DNA of 64,000 nucleotides from Turritopsis dohrnii. Taxonomy: Eukaryota; Cnidaria; Hydrozoa; Anthoathecata; Oceaniidae. This document shows positions 22,835 through 34,820 of the stretch, piece after piece. The position numbers were made by a program, and so were the translations under genes. The notes under the pieces are model-generated. The model was not told where the DNA came from. It saw nothing but the letters and a program-made list of their open reading frames with translations, and did not search any database. The stretch covers positions 62,001 through 126,000 of the forward strand of contig BQMF02000177.1 of NCBI GenBank assembly GCA_027922465.2, given 5' to 3'. Within the stretch, counting starts at the first letter, position 1. Every line of letters begins with the position of its first letter.

Positions 22835-24383
22835 AGGAAACAAATCATCGAAAGACAAATCTGAAGCTGAATTTTAGATTAACATATCATTGGCAGTCAA
22901 ACGTATACCGCAGTCACAAGCAGATATTGAAAGTTTTGATAACATTCGATAAATTATGCAATGCAGAGTTTTCGCAAACGTAAGTACTTTATGTGCTCAA
23001 GTGACGTCAGTTCCTGTTAGGGAACCTAACTGGGCTGTTTGTGGGACTGACCTTTGAAACCATTGGTTTAGGCACTGCGTTGCTTGAAATGGAACAATTA
23101 CCTTGGTACTGTAAGAGTCGTCCTTGTAAACAAGGATAACTATATGTATATATCATGTATATATCATTCAATGTGTAATCTCTTTGATTTGTTAAAGAAG
23201 TCTCTGTTTGTGTTTGTTGGATTGAAGTGTGTAGTGTTGAAAGCTTTATTTCATATGACCAGAGACATAGATTCAAATACATTATTTTCTCGCTTCAATT
23301 TAATTTTCCTGTTCTTTCTAAATACTCGTCATGTGAACTCAAAATATATCTTGTCTTTCCAACGATTTGATTAGAGCAACGCAAAATCGAAGAATCTTGT
23401 TTGTCATTAGTATATCTTTACAACATTACTAATTGTAAATTCTTTCTCTCACCGTCACTAGTTATAAGTTCAACGGTTATATACTCTACAGAGAATAATA
23501 AAACTGGCTGTTTGGTGATACCTTTTCCAGACACTGTGCCATGGTGTGTTTCCAATCTTTCACAATGTTGGAAATGGAAAATTGTTTTTTTCGACAAGTA
23601 TACCAAATTTCAAATTTCATGTTTCAACATCGTTCAACTTGTATATTATTGTGAAAAAATAAGATAATTTTTTCAACATTCCACTGTATACTTTTGACAT
23701 AGATGAAAATTTAGTTATTGGCGTATAGGGAAACATAAGTCCATTAAAATAAAACATGACAAAGAAACTTGCAAAAGTCTATTAACTGTCTAACGAATAA
23801 GAATACATAAGAAAATCAGTTATGCAATGTTTTTCTCATAGCAGGTTCGGCAACATCTGTTGATGCAAATTTATTTTAGAATATTTTTTTACATGAATAT
23901 AACACACTTTTCAAAACTATTTAAGTAGTGCATTTTTAGAAAAAATGAAGAAGTGGCTGCTGAAAAATAAAGGGAAATGTCGCGGAATATTTGATTAAAT
24001 TTTTAATGGTCAATTAAGATTTTCTAAAACAATGACAGCAATTTGGAAAACAGTAAACAAATTTAAGCTGCTTTTCACGAAAAAGGAATAACTTTTTTCA
24101 GCGCAAAGATAAATTTGATAAAAATTAGTATGATTTTAGCGCTTTGACACAAACAGCATGATGTAATTAAACCATCTGTTAATCGACCATTATAATTTAA
24201 TGTATTTTTTTAAAACGCTTTACTTATTTTTTTAATAACTACTTCTTCACTAAAATATACATGTTAAAAGATGTGGAAAAGGGCTTTCTAGTGATGTAAA
24301 GATTATTGTAAAATTTCCTATACACATTGAAGGAAATACCTTTGAAATTTTCCTTTCCAACATTTTAATACACGCTATAGTTG
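22835..24383. other. Mostly non-coding; one GC-richer coding-like patch
   Basis: At 23010-23136 the base composition rises. After a possible acceptor (GACGTCAG) an open frame reads LTGLFVGLTFETIGLGTALL and ends WYCKSRPCKQG before TAA. The minus strand is also open there. No partner exon was found: the nearest upstream donor would give a ~31-bp intron. The rest of the stretch shows nothing I can support. Confidence 0.25.
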
Positions 24384-25305
24384 CCGGTGTAGCGGATTAT
24401 TTTAACTCCCTGGGAAAAATGACTCCCCCAGTTAAATTAAACTAGGAAATAATGACTCCCCTAGAGTAGAAATTTCCGAGGAAATAATGACTCCCTTAGC
24501 AAATAATGACTCCCCATTATTTCGGATTAAACTCCACCCACCCATCAAAAGAAGTCATTGCAGTGCATATCTTTAATTGACCTTGAGTCCAATTTTCCAA
24601 TTTGCAAAGGAAAATGACAAAATCTGGCCAGGAAGATGTCAACCCATATTAACCCCCCAACTATAAACCCTGAGAAAATTTAATGACAAAATAAGTTATC
24701 ATATGCCTTATGATATAGTCGACAAGCTAACCGCACTGGGCTCAACTTCAGTATTTTCCAACTAACTCGAAGGCCCAATTGTAGTTGTTCAAATATACCA
24801 AAGTTTTAGCCTCGTTTTGGCGCAAAAGCCCGTCCCAGGCACAAAAAATCAAAATTTAAAAAAAATGAAAAAACACCCCCAAATATTCACCCAAGGACCA
24901 AGTGTTCAAATCCGACCATTTTTCAGGCTGCCCCAAAGTTTTTCGAACAGACACACAGACTGACAGGCACACAGACATTCTCAGATTCTAGCTAAACTGA
25001 AGTTGAGAAAAAGGTATTCGGTAAAGGAATGATTAGACAAAATTTAAATTTTAAGTCTCCTAGTCCAAGGAATGGCCATATGAATTTTAAAAGTTTTTAA
25101 GCAAAATTTTGAGGGGAGTCATTTTAAAGCAGGGGAGTCAGGATTTCCTAGGAAATGTTAACTCTAGGGAGTCATAATTTACTAGTTTATATTAACTGGG
25201 GAGTTATAATTAACTAGTTTATTTTGATGGGGGAGTGACTATAAACTAGTTTATTATGACAGGGGAGTCATTATTTAGGGGAGTTAAAATTTACTGTGAC
25301 ACCGG
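24384..25305. mobile_element. ~920-bp MITE with ACTCCC-rich inverted ends
   Basis: The ends are inverted: left CCGGTGT then TTTTAACTCCC, right GGGAGTTAAAA then ACACCGG. Subterminal blocks repeat ATGACTCCCC on the left and its inverse GGGGAGTCAT on the right many times (24405-24515 and 25115-25285). The interior has no frame that looks like a transposase. The target duplication is not clear. Confidence 0.72.
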
Positions 25306-25852
25306 TGATCTATTCCCAGTGAGCAAACGACGTTTTTGAGTGTCTCTTCTTAATCGTAAAATGGTCGTTTACCCGTGAGATCATTTTGTGACGTCATAGA
25401 GGCGTATGAAAATTGGACGTCCCACTTGGGACCATTTTATGATCGAATAACGACCTGGTAGAAATTTTCAAATTTTCTTTTGTTGTCATTAAATAGTACA
25501 GTGTGTTTCAAAATGATTGGAATCAGAAAAAGTATCTCATTATTTGGCGAAGTTATTTTTCCAAATATAGCAAATCTTATATGAGGAGAAAGCCCTTGAT
25601 GAAATGGAAAAGGATAAAGAATAATCGAAGAAAAAAAATACGAAACCGGTCGTTAAATTACTTGTGGCTTTATCCTTCTGACAAACAAATGAAATCACCA
25701 CTCACTTTGATTAAACCACCCGTAAACTCTGGATTTCAATCTTCGTGAAGTCTAAGGATATGTAGCCTTTACATTTGCTTTTTGAAAGAACATTTACGAA
25801 ATGTACTGCAGCACTAGCTGCTTAGGTGGCTTTCAGTCCAATGCCTTGCAAT
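25306..25852. other. Intergenic sequence
   Basis: I see no convincing gene. An 81-codon frame at 25503 is lysine/arginine-rich only because of AT-rich codons and has no recognisable motif. The stretch ends in TGCAAT, the target duplication of the next element. Confidence 0.4.
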
Positions 25853-25976
25853 TACCGTGGCCCATTAGTGACATTTTTTTCCATCAACTACACTTTATTA
25901 TTGAGTTAACATTATCACGTTTTATCTGCCTATGCCACTATTTAATCCTTCCATTACAAGAAAATATATTTACTTA

Positions 25977-26565
25977 AATTATCACGTCCTTTTGAGCTAA
26001 CTGTCCATTTCGTATGTTATCGCGCCTTTCTCGAACTAATTGTCCATTACGTAATAATTAACGCGCTTTTCCCGAACTAACTGTCTATTACGTAACTATT
26101 AACGTCCCTTTCCCGAACTAACTGTCTATTACGTAACTATTAACGTCCCTTTCCCGAACTAACTGGCCACTGTGTAATCATTATCGCGCCTTTCCCGAAC
26201 TAACTGGCCATTATATTATCTTGACATCGCTCCCAAATTAACTGTTCATTTCTTAAGAATTATCACGCATTTTTAAACTAACTGTCCATTTCGTATATTA
26301 TCGCGCCTTTCCCGAACTAACTGCCCATTACGTAATAATTAACGCGCCTTTCCCGAATTAACTGTCCATTACGCAATTATTAACGCGCCTTTCCCGAACT
26401 AACTGGCCATTTCGTTTATTATCGCGCCTTTCCCGAACTAACTGGCCATTACGTAATTATCATCGCGCCTTTTCCCAAACTAACTGTCCACTATATAATC
26501 ATTAACGCGCCTTTCCCGAACTAGCTGTCTATTACGTAATTATTAACGCGCCTTTCTGGAACAAA
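25977..26565 (+). repeat. ~41-bp minisatellite array, left end of the IS3EU-type element
   Basis: About 14 tandem units of the pattern CGCGCCTTTCCCGAACTAAC followed by TGTCCATTACGTAATTATTA, with point differences (GGCCA for GTCCA, CACGT for CGCGC). The inverse array is at 28525-29030. Confidence 0.85.
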
Positions 26566-27170
26566 TGGCTGATGACGGGAAAGTCAGCGCTTGAAAAGAT
26601 GGAAAGATGGCAGCTAGAAGTGTCGGAAAAATGAGTCAATTAATTTGTTTCTGGAACTGCGTGTGACTTGTGCAAAGTTAAAAGCGATATCATAATTACG
26701 AAATAATCAAAAACACCTAAAGCAACCAATTTTCATCAACTACGAGGAAAACAAACAGTTTAATGAAACTTTAACTTCAAAACAACAAGTGAAATGATGA
26801 AGTGAAGCTCCAGCTACTAGTTTTAAGGTCTTTCTACATGACTTTTAAGTCTATCATAATATTAAAACACAAATTTTTGTTTCAAATCATTAATGTTCGG
26901 TTCTCTATCAATATTTTTTAAATTTTTTAAACTTTAACAAACATAATAGCTCAACATTTTTGTACTTATTTTCTTTGACAATTTTCAACCAAAGGTAACT
27001 TCAATCATGTTACATACAGGAGCTTATTGTGAGGAGAAATTCTCAGTTAAATATACTGTAATGTCTCCAAACATCTTGTTCAAACATACAAAACCATGAC
27101 TTTGTTAGAAAAAAAAACCCATTGCAGTTAAAAAGGATAGTGTAATTCTTATAAAATGAATTCCTAAGAA

Positions 27171-28342
27171 CTATACAAAATTATCTATTTCTTGAATCAA
27201 TGCCATAAATAAATCTTTGGCGCCCTTTGGATTTTTCGGTAAGGCTAAATTATTTCTTGTCATCAATCGCTTGCATAATTCATTCATTTCTGGTGTACAT
27301 GGCAGCGCATTTGGATCTTCTATCATTTGTAATGCAATGTTCAGGTCTCTGCTGTTCAAAGCGTAACCGAATTCCGGCACATTAGTCAGTCTTGGGGAAA
27401 AATATAAGATATCTGGGCGCCCCGATGGAGCGTCAGAATTTCTAACTTTTTTTATCCTATGATTGTTCCATAGTAAAATTGTCTCGTCAAGTTCATTCTG
27501 CAGAATGGGCATGAAGCAAAACCTTGCACATTCAACGTGAAATGAAACGTCTGGATCATAAATTCCCAAATCAACTAAATCTTTAAACATATTTATCCAC
27601 CATCCTGAACAATCACGTTTGAATAAAGACCACTATGATTCAATCCTTTGGTTACCAGTTGAAGTACCAAACAAAAAACTTAAGTGTCCTGCCATTTGAT
27701 CTGTTCCATATCGTCGCAGATATCGCTGAACACCAGCAATAATAATGTTTTCTGACCCTCTATCAGTTCGAACGCACCTTGGAACTATATTTTGCTGTCC
27801 AATACATCGCAAATAAAAGGATGCTACTACCTTTGGGTCATTGTTAGTTTTACAAACATGAAGCCATAACACTCTACCACTGTAACCATCTATGGCACCA
27901 TGGATGGCAAATCCAAATGGTTTCAATTTGTCATAGCCTCCAGGTGCCACAGATAGTTTGGCCCTCTAGTTGCTAGAGTATTTTCGTCGCACTAATCGTC
28001 TAGCTGTTCTCATCGATACCCCATCTGGATGTAAAGCCTTAATACCTATTCTTACAGTTTCACGATCAACAGTATACCCTATACTTCTTAACTTTTGGTG
28101 CATGTAACGATAGCTAAAGTATCGTCCAGCTCCATTATTATCTCAATACTCACTGCAATCAAAATATCGTTAATACAGCTTTTTTCCTTTCTTCGGTACA
28201 ACTTCTGCTGTCGCAATATTCTGTGTAACTGACGTTTACATATCTTTATTCCATGCAGTTCTTGCAGAGTGCATAAAATCTCATTGTAGCTGTAATCCAA
28301 ATGAAAATAACGAGAAATAATGTCTTCTCTTGAATCTCCCAT
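27171..28342 (-). pseudogene. Degraded rve-type (DDE) transposase
   Basis: Starts at an ATG at 28342 with a helix-turn-helix-like region (DSREDIISRYFHLDYSYNEI; KRQLHRILRQ). A frameshift near 28130-28150 breaks the frame; it resumes as YRYMHQKLRSIGYTVDRETV. A TAG follows RRKYSSN near 27966. The integrase core then has Asp in HGAIDGYSGRVLW, Asp in VRTDRGSEN and Glu in NQRIES, and the next codon is another TAG. The C-terminal part (27171-27590) is intact. One frameshift and two nonsense codons mean this copy makes no full transposase. Homologous frames are known as 'integrase core domain' proteins in cnidarians and fish. Confidence 0.78.
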
Positions 28343-28524
28343 ATATCCTTATATCTATATATCACTCATACTGCACTCTCTCTTCTAAGCCCCACCACTT
28401 CAATACAAAATAGGAAACGAGTCTAATACCATTTATCTTCCTGTAAGCACTACTGCTTTGCTGTGATTGTGGATTGCTGATGAAATTCCACAGACATGTG
28501 AATTAAAGTAAACATTTAATTACG

Positions 28525-29030
28525 GTAGAGTTATTTCGGGAAAGGCACGTTAATGATTACGTAATGGACAGTTAGTTCGGGAAAAGCACGTTAGTGCACG
28601 AAATGGGCAGTTAATTCGAGAAAGGCGCGATAATGATTACATAGTGGATAGTTAGTTCGGGAAAGGCGCGTTAATAATTACGTAATGGACAGTTAGTTCG
28701 GGAAAGGCGCGTTAATAATTACGTAATGGACAGTTAGTTCGGGAAAGGCGCGTTAATTATAACGTAATGGACAGTTAGTTCGGGAAAGGCGCGATAATAT
28801 ACGAAATGGACAGTTAGTTTAAAAATGCGTGATAATTCTTAAGAAATGGACAGTTAATTTGGGAGCAATGTCAAGATAATATAATGGCCAGTTAGTTCGG
28901 GAAAGGCGCGATAATGATTACACAGTGGCCAGTTAGTTCGGGAAAGGCACGTTAATAGTTACGTTATAGACAGTTAGTTCGGGAAAAGCGTGATAATAAA
29001 CGAAATGGACAGTTAACTCAAAAGGACGTG
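28525..29030 (-). repeat. ~41-bp minisatellite array, right end of the IS3EU-type element
   Basis: About 12-13 units of the inverse pattern (GTTAGTTCGGGAAAGGCGCG then TTAATAATTACGTAATGGACA). The most divergent units of the two arrays correspond, for example the one with GGGAGCAATGTCAAGATAAT, so the ends share whole-array ancestry. Confidence 0.85.
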
Positions 29031-29489
29031 ATAATTTAAGTAAATATTTTCTAATGGGGTCGATATTTTTTTGATCGAGAAAGGTGGCATAGGCAGATAA
29101 AACGTGATAATGTTAACTCAATAATAAATTGTATTTGATGGAATAAAATTGATCTAGATGTCACTAATGGGCCACGGTATGCAATATACTTTTTGTTCCA
29201 TGAATAAACAATGTACCATGGAAATACAGAAAGAGATAGAATAACACCGATATAATTTCCTTTGTTCGTACCATCTGTGTTGTAATTTCTGGTGGTCGTT
29301 TACAAAGCTGAATTTAAATTCAAATTTTCGCGCTATATATGGAGGTCTGTTGTTACCCGTTATAGAAGACATAACTCAGATCTCGAGATCTGTTGTTTTC
29401 AGGAAATGGCCTTTACCAATGCTGCATAGTTATCAAAATTATTAGAATTATTTTGATGATATCATAACCGGAATAATTATCGCGATCAT

Positions 29490-29960
29490 CGCTTTCTCAA
29501 GCAAACATGTAAAATCCTATTAAAGATTTTGAGATTGATTTTGACATAAATGAAGGCAGTGACATTGACGAAATTACACTTGATCCTCGTAATGAACATG
29601 TAGCTATGTTTTGATGTGGAGATTCCTGAATTTAAATAAATTCCTGATGATATTTCTGTTCGAACAATGAACAATCTTCTCTGGATAGTAAGTTGTCAGT
29701 TTTGTAATGAAACAGAGATTATTATTGAACTAAATAATACAAACAAATTCGTGGTTGCTTTGTCCTAAATGCCAAAAGATTTCTATGAAATATCCTGCAA
29801 CTTGTACTTCACAGACCATCTCCAGAAAATTAGCAGCCACTACTATTATACATGAACTGGAATTTTCGAGAAACCTCTCGCACATACCACGTGACTTATG
29901 GTTATTTTTTCATTGGAAGCCAACGATGTAATTATACATCAAAAACTAAATCGCGAACAA
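29490..29960 (+). pseudogene. Possible decayed coding relic
   Basis: Broken open frames on the plus strand read FEIDFDINEGSDIDEITLDP, then IPDDISVRTMNNLLW and CQFCNETEIIIELNN, separated by stops. The acidic, protein-like composition suggests a degraded gene or transposon frame. I do not recognise the family. Confidence 0.25.
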
Positions 29961-31604
29961 TTGTCACCAATTTCAAGTAATGCAATGTAAAATAACAACA
30001 AAAGCAATAACAAGTTACTATCTTAAGTTGGCAAATTTGTACTGGGCCTTGTCGTTGATATCAATCTGTATGGTAACATGAAAAAATAAGAATTTCTCAA
30101 AAATAAGCACTTTTATTGTTAGCATTCTCCCCTCGAAGGTTAAAATAAATAAGGCCACGTTTAGAAAGTGCTTAAATGAAAATTCAAGAAAAGTCCTGTA
30201 TTTTGATTTTTCTTGATATGTGTGCTAGTAATTACATGACTTGTAAAGAAATTTGGGATTAAGTTTGAAAAACAAGCAAGGAAAATTTTACCAATTTTAA
30301 CGAATTTTTGATTAATCACATTATTGGTTGGAATTTAATTGACGTCTTTACTTGGCGGGAAATTTTAGATCTGTCGAAGGGAATCTACAAATCAGTATGA
30401 AATTTCAGATTAATTTTTCCGAAAATGTCAATTAAATTTCAACGAACCATATGATCAGTAAATTATTATGGTTTCCGCTTTGGGAGTATTTCAGACACAA
30501 AGAGCACCACAGGGAGAGAGAGCCAAAGAAAACATAACATACATGGATTGTTTCATTTTGGCCAAAGAAAAGATCAACAACATCAAAAACATATTGTAAA
30601 CAATTGTGTACAAGTAAATAAATAAACCAAAACTTGTAAATTTCTATGGCACAGTCATTTTTTGTAAAAAAACAAGTTATGTGTCCGCTTTATAGAGGTA
30701 ATTTTTAATGTAAATGTTCGTGCGGGACTTTTATAAAGGGTCCGCCTTATAGAAGTATCCTCCTTATAGATGGTACAACTAGTTCGCTACCTATAGAATT
30801 TGTCCAACACAGGTGTCCGCAAGTAAAGAAATCAAGTACAAATCATGTTCGTGTTTATTGAAGGGAAGTGTTGCTTTGGAAACTGACAAACAAACTTGAA
30901 CCTGGTCTTCATTATTGATTGATTACTATCATCCATGTACGAATGAGATTGGCTAAATTTTGGCTTGTGTAACTACCACATGACGTTTCAGAAATAATCA
31001 TAGCGTGAAAGGATTAAAGATTACTTTTCAAAAGTTCTTTCCGACGTGTTCATTCAGCAAAGTAATTTGTGAGTCCAACCGATAGATGACACTAACCTTC
31101 CCACCCTTCAAAAGCCGGCGTCAGTATAATTCATCAGTACGCCAGACGTAAGAAAGGCGGTTTCAATAAAAACCTTTTCAACGTAAAATACATGAATAAT
31201 ATTAATGACGTGGTGTTAGTGATGAGTGATCAATTTTATCTCAAAATATACGTAACTTGTCTTTAATTAAGCTTTTAATGCGCTTCATACAGAAACGAAT
31301 AATAGTTAAAGAAACATAATGACAAAAAAGACAACGCTGTTCTCAACCCGCTCCTTGTTGTTTTGTACCTTTTACATTTGAAGGTTTTGCTTCTTGCGTT
31401 TGATGTTTACCATTAATTGTCATTTGCTTCTTCGGTATTGTGTAAAAACGTGTCAAATTTTGGCAGGCTAAAAGAATTTTCAAAAAATAGCATTAGTGAT
31501 AAAAACTAACGGTCCTTTATCGAAGTAAAAAAAACAGGAAATTGTATTTTTAAAGCCGATTGAATTATATGAGACTATGTGATGTCAAAGCGAATATTTT
31601 CACA
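29961..31604. other. Intergenic sequence
   Basis: No gene, RNA or well-defined repeat is visible. Confidence 0.45.
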
Positions 31605-31610
31605 TATAAA
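31605..31610 (+). promoter_or_regulatory. TATA box of secreted gene B
   Basis: CACATATAAAGCTGG contains TATAAA 153 bp upstream of the gene B start codon, a normal distance for a promoter plus a short untranslated leader. Confidence 0.45.
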
Positions 31611-31762
31611 GCTGGATCACGAAGCCAAGCGCAAAATGAAAAGCATCAGGAGGTCCAGTAGCTGATCGAACGTGTTCATTTGTGGCAGACAAGTTGTACA
31701 AAGTAGCATTGAAGTAAATTATCTGATCTGCTGGTAAAAGGTTGGTAGAATCGTGTAAGGCC

Positions 31763-32973
31763 ATGCAGAAAACATTGGTGCTGTTAGTGGTTGTTCTAAC
31801 AATTAGCTACGTCCATCGTGTTGAATCCTTGACTAGCGGATATCCAAAAACGTTCCGTGACACACGTAAAGAACTGGTACGGTGTTTTATTTTTAATTTT
31901 TATAGCTGACCTCGTATCCAGGGCTTTTGGTCTCATTTTGATGTAGATATACAAATCACTTTTGTGCGATTAAATATCTGTTCCTTCTCTACGATTCTTA
32001 CATTAATAAGCAACTTGGCAAATTGTTGTAGTTAAACTTCAATAACACGACATCTGAACTAAGCTCTTAAACGTGTAAAATTCGAGAATTAAAGTAAGTA
32101 ACAGGAAGTTTTCTAGTCCTTCTAACAGCAACTTCAGGTCTGGAATATTACTGCTGCAATATGGCTGATATAAACCTATTTTCCTTATCCGCTGTTATTC
32201 TTTTATAAATTTTGTTGAGGGTTTTAATAGACTTTTTCTGACTTCCTGACTGACAAAGTATATTTCCCGCCACATTTTCGTTAATTTTACATCGTTTTAT
32301 GAGGTAATTAATCAACGTTACAAGTCTAGAAATTCGCGTGTACTATTATTGAAACTGAGTCGAAAATACGCATTTGTTGGGATAATGTCGTTAAAACTGA
32401 AACTTGTCAAACAACTACTGAATCAAGTCTTAATACATGATTAATACAAAGCGAAAGGTGAGGATTTAGACTTCAATATAGATTGTACTCAATTTCCAGA
32501 GATTCTCCAGATCCGTATTTACAATTCGCGATTTGAATATTAAAATGATACTATAGATGAGCATTGGGGCAATGTTGATCGTAATATTAAACGAAAGGGA
32601 CGAAATTTCTACTACTGTTAAAGAGCGGATGATAATGAGTATTCCAAAGTCTATTCACAATACATGTTATTATGTCCAAATAAAAAGAACGTCTTTATTG
32701 AATTGTACAAAGAGCACCTACTGAGAAGCGTGTGAAACATCATCATTTTTACCGATCAAAATATGTAGACAACATTGTAAACAATGCGTCATACAATCTC
32801 TAGTGCTTTAGGAAATATGAATGTGGAAAATAAAGTAGCTGTGGAATTTATTTTGCGATTTTTTTTAGATCGAAAAGATTCGAAAGTTCTGCGAGACACA
32901 CCAGAAGTTATGCTCGTCATCACGAATCGCGAAATCTAAAAACAACGGTAAAGACATTCTGGGGATCAAATGA
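31763..32973 (+). CDS. Small secreted two-exon protein B (Phe-Cys-x6-Cys family)
   Basis: Exon 1 is 31763-31876 (38 codons, donor GTACGG); exon 2 is 32869-32973 (34 codons plus TGA, acceptor after TTTTTTAG). The intron is 992 bp and phase 0. Exon 1 gives a clear signal peptide (KTLVLLVVVLTISYV, likely cleaved after VES) and LTSGYPKTFRDTRKEL. Exon 2 starts IEKIRKFCETHQKLC, a Cys-x6-Cys pair, then a short basic Ser/Lys-rich tail. Total 72 residues. The Ser-Gly falls at residues 25-26, as in gene A. Expected to be secreted; function unknown. The conserved gene architecture is the best support, because no single motif names a family. Confidence 0.65.
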
Positions 32974-34820
32974 TGCATGTGATCACGTGAGAATGTGCAA
33001 CCAATCAAGAGAAACGACGAGACAATTGCATCAGTGAGCGTTTAAATATAAAGGCTAGACTGGTCAAGGAGCGTTATTTGTGAGCCTGTGTTGGTGGAAT
33101 ATTTTGGAACTGAAAACGCAGACTGGAAAGGTGTTTTCTGAAACATTGATTACATCTTCTAAATCATTCGTCTGATGACGTATCTTTGAGTGGTGGAAAT
33201 ACTGGAGCCCGCATACGAACACAATCACTTCACAGAATGGTATTTTCAATCTACAGAACAAACAGCAAAGGACTAAACCTTCTTTAATGGTACTGTCGTA
33301 AAATATTATGCGTTAAAGACAAGTATTAAAGTGCTTTTGTAAAGTGCTGTAAAGGCAAGAACATTTCGTATTCGGCATTACTTTTCTGCACCATGATTGA
33401 TTTCCTTACTTTCTGACAGAATTTCGATCATCCTTGAATCACGTTACTACATACTTCGAATAATATTGTGGTTTATCCCAATGGGAAAGTTTTGTTAAGC
33501 ACCGCTGCGAAGGAGTGCGTTACTAAAGAGATATTACCGAATTGCATGAAGTAAACTGAGGCTACCTTGGTGAACTTTTCTTTTCTAAAGTTGCTTTACT
33601 TTTTTTAAAGGGGATATTATCGTGAAAACGTTAGACTCACTTTATTAGGTATGAACGATATCTGCCCGCAGGCCTTTTATGCGCTTATCGATCTGTGGCG
33701 ATAAGACGTATGAACCATTTCCTTCAAGTAATTTGATCTTTGCATATCAATACTGCTTCGTTACTATAACACCCAAATTCTTAACCTCTACCTTCGAGAT
33801 AAGGTCGTCAAATACCAAAACATAGACTTAAAAACTTTTGAACTTAGGGTCTCTTGCCTCTTCGATATACGGATGGCGGCAAAGTACATCGAAAAAGCTA
33901 AAGATCCTGGGTTTGAGATTGTAGATCCAAGGGAAAAATTCAAAAGACTTCTTCATATTTGTAATGCTTTAAAGTCGCTAGCGACATCCCAGCGACAAAA
34001 GCGTCAAAGGTTACTGCAACAAGCAGCATTTTCACTGAAATAGTGTGTTTACGTCTATAAAAACGCACTCTTCTCCGGAGTAAATGCAACAAATTTGCCC
34101 AATGGAATATGTTTAACTATATTGACAAGAAGTATGCGTGCTAGTTATGTCAGGTCACGTGATATACCGAAGTAATAAAAATGGTATCAAAACTACCACT
34201 TCATATAGATGATTGCACGCTCGTGTTATATCATCAATATGGCGCTTTTATAAACTAGCCTGAAGGACTAGAAAGCCTATTCTATTATATGTCAATCTTT
34301 GTCCATTATTGATATGCCGCTGATGACGTAATCATTTAAGGATTCCATGGCAACAAAATTCCTTCATTAAATAGTAAAGTTAATTGTTGAATCACGAAGA
34401 GGAAAAAATGATTAGTATGAGATAATTTTTGAAATAGTTTCTAATCCGCCCTGTTTATTCAGATTATAAGAAAAACATATGCCTAACGGGTTGATATAAA
34501 ATCTAAGTCGAGTAGCTTTTCCCCAAAATAACTCATATACCCAGTGGGTAACTTCGTCAAAAAAACACTGCGAAGAAGAGAATTTCTATTGAAGTAATGT
34601 GTATATTACTATGGAAATGCACTCCTTGTCAGAGATTCTTCTACAAATTTGATTTTCGAGTATTTCTTTCCATTTATCTCTCCTTTCAAAACTTTTTTTT
34701 CATGTTCATACAAGGAAAGTCTATGCTTAGCTGAAATTTTCAGTTACAATTTTACTTATTTATTTTATTTTATTTTTTTTTTTGGAATTGTTGCTCTGTT
34801 TGTTCTTTGTTAAGGATCGA
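32974..34820. other. Intergenic sequence with three MITE copies
   Basis: Diverged copies of the palindromic MITE lie at about 33477-33550, 33988-34090 and 34540-34650 (the last begins CCCAGTGGGTAACTTCGTC after TA). A TATA-like TAAATATAAAGGCTAG at about 33045-33060 has no coding exon that I can attach. No other gene is seen. Confidence 0.45.

Larger units (their letters stand above)
25853..29179 (-). mobile_element. IS3EU-type DNA transposon with minisatellite inverted ends
   Basis: A 3327-bp element starting TACCGTGGCCCATTAGTGAC and ending in its inverse, flanked by an exact 6-bp duplication TGCAAT (25847-25852 and 29180-29185). Termini TAC...GTA with a 6-bp duplication fit the IS3EU superfamily (TAY...RTA). 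Each end is long: about 120 bp of unique inverted sequence, then an array of a ~41-bp unit, in opposite orientation at the two ends. Between the arrays lies a degraded rve/IS3-like transposase on the minus strand. It separates genes A and B of the secreted family. Confidence 0.82.

Noticed and set aside
24384..25305. CRISPR-like or regulatory array of ATGACTCCCC words
   Set aside because: Repeats are unevenly spaced and inverted between the two ends; they are subterminal repeats of a MITE, and the genome is eukaryotic.
33064..33261. Minus-strand frame with FCEVIVFVC after a good acceptor (TGTTTGTTCTGTAG), resembling exon 2 of the secreted family
   Set aside because: The phase-0 reading hits a stop after six codons, the frame with the Cys pair needs a different intron phase, and no signal-peptide exon was found upstream. 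At best a decayed paralogue.
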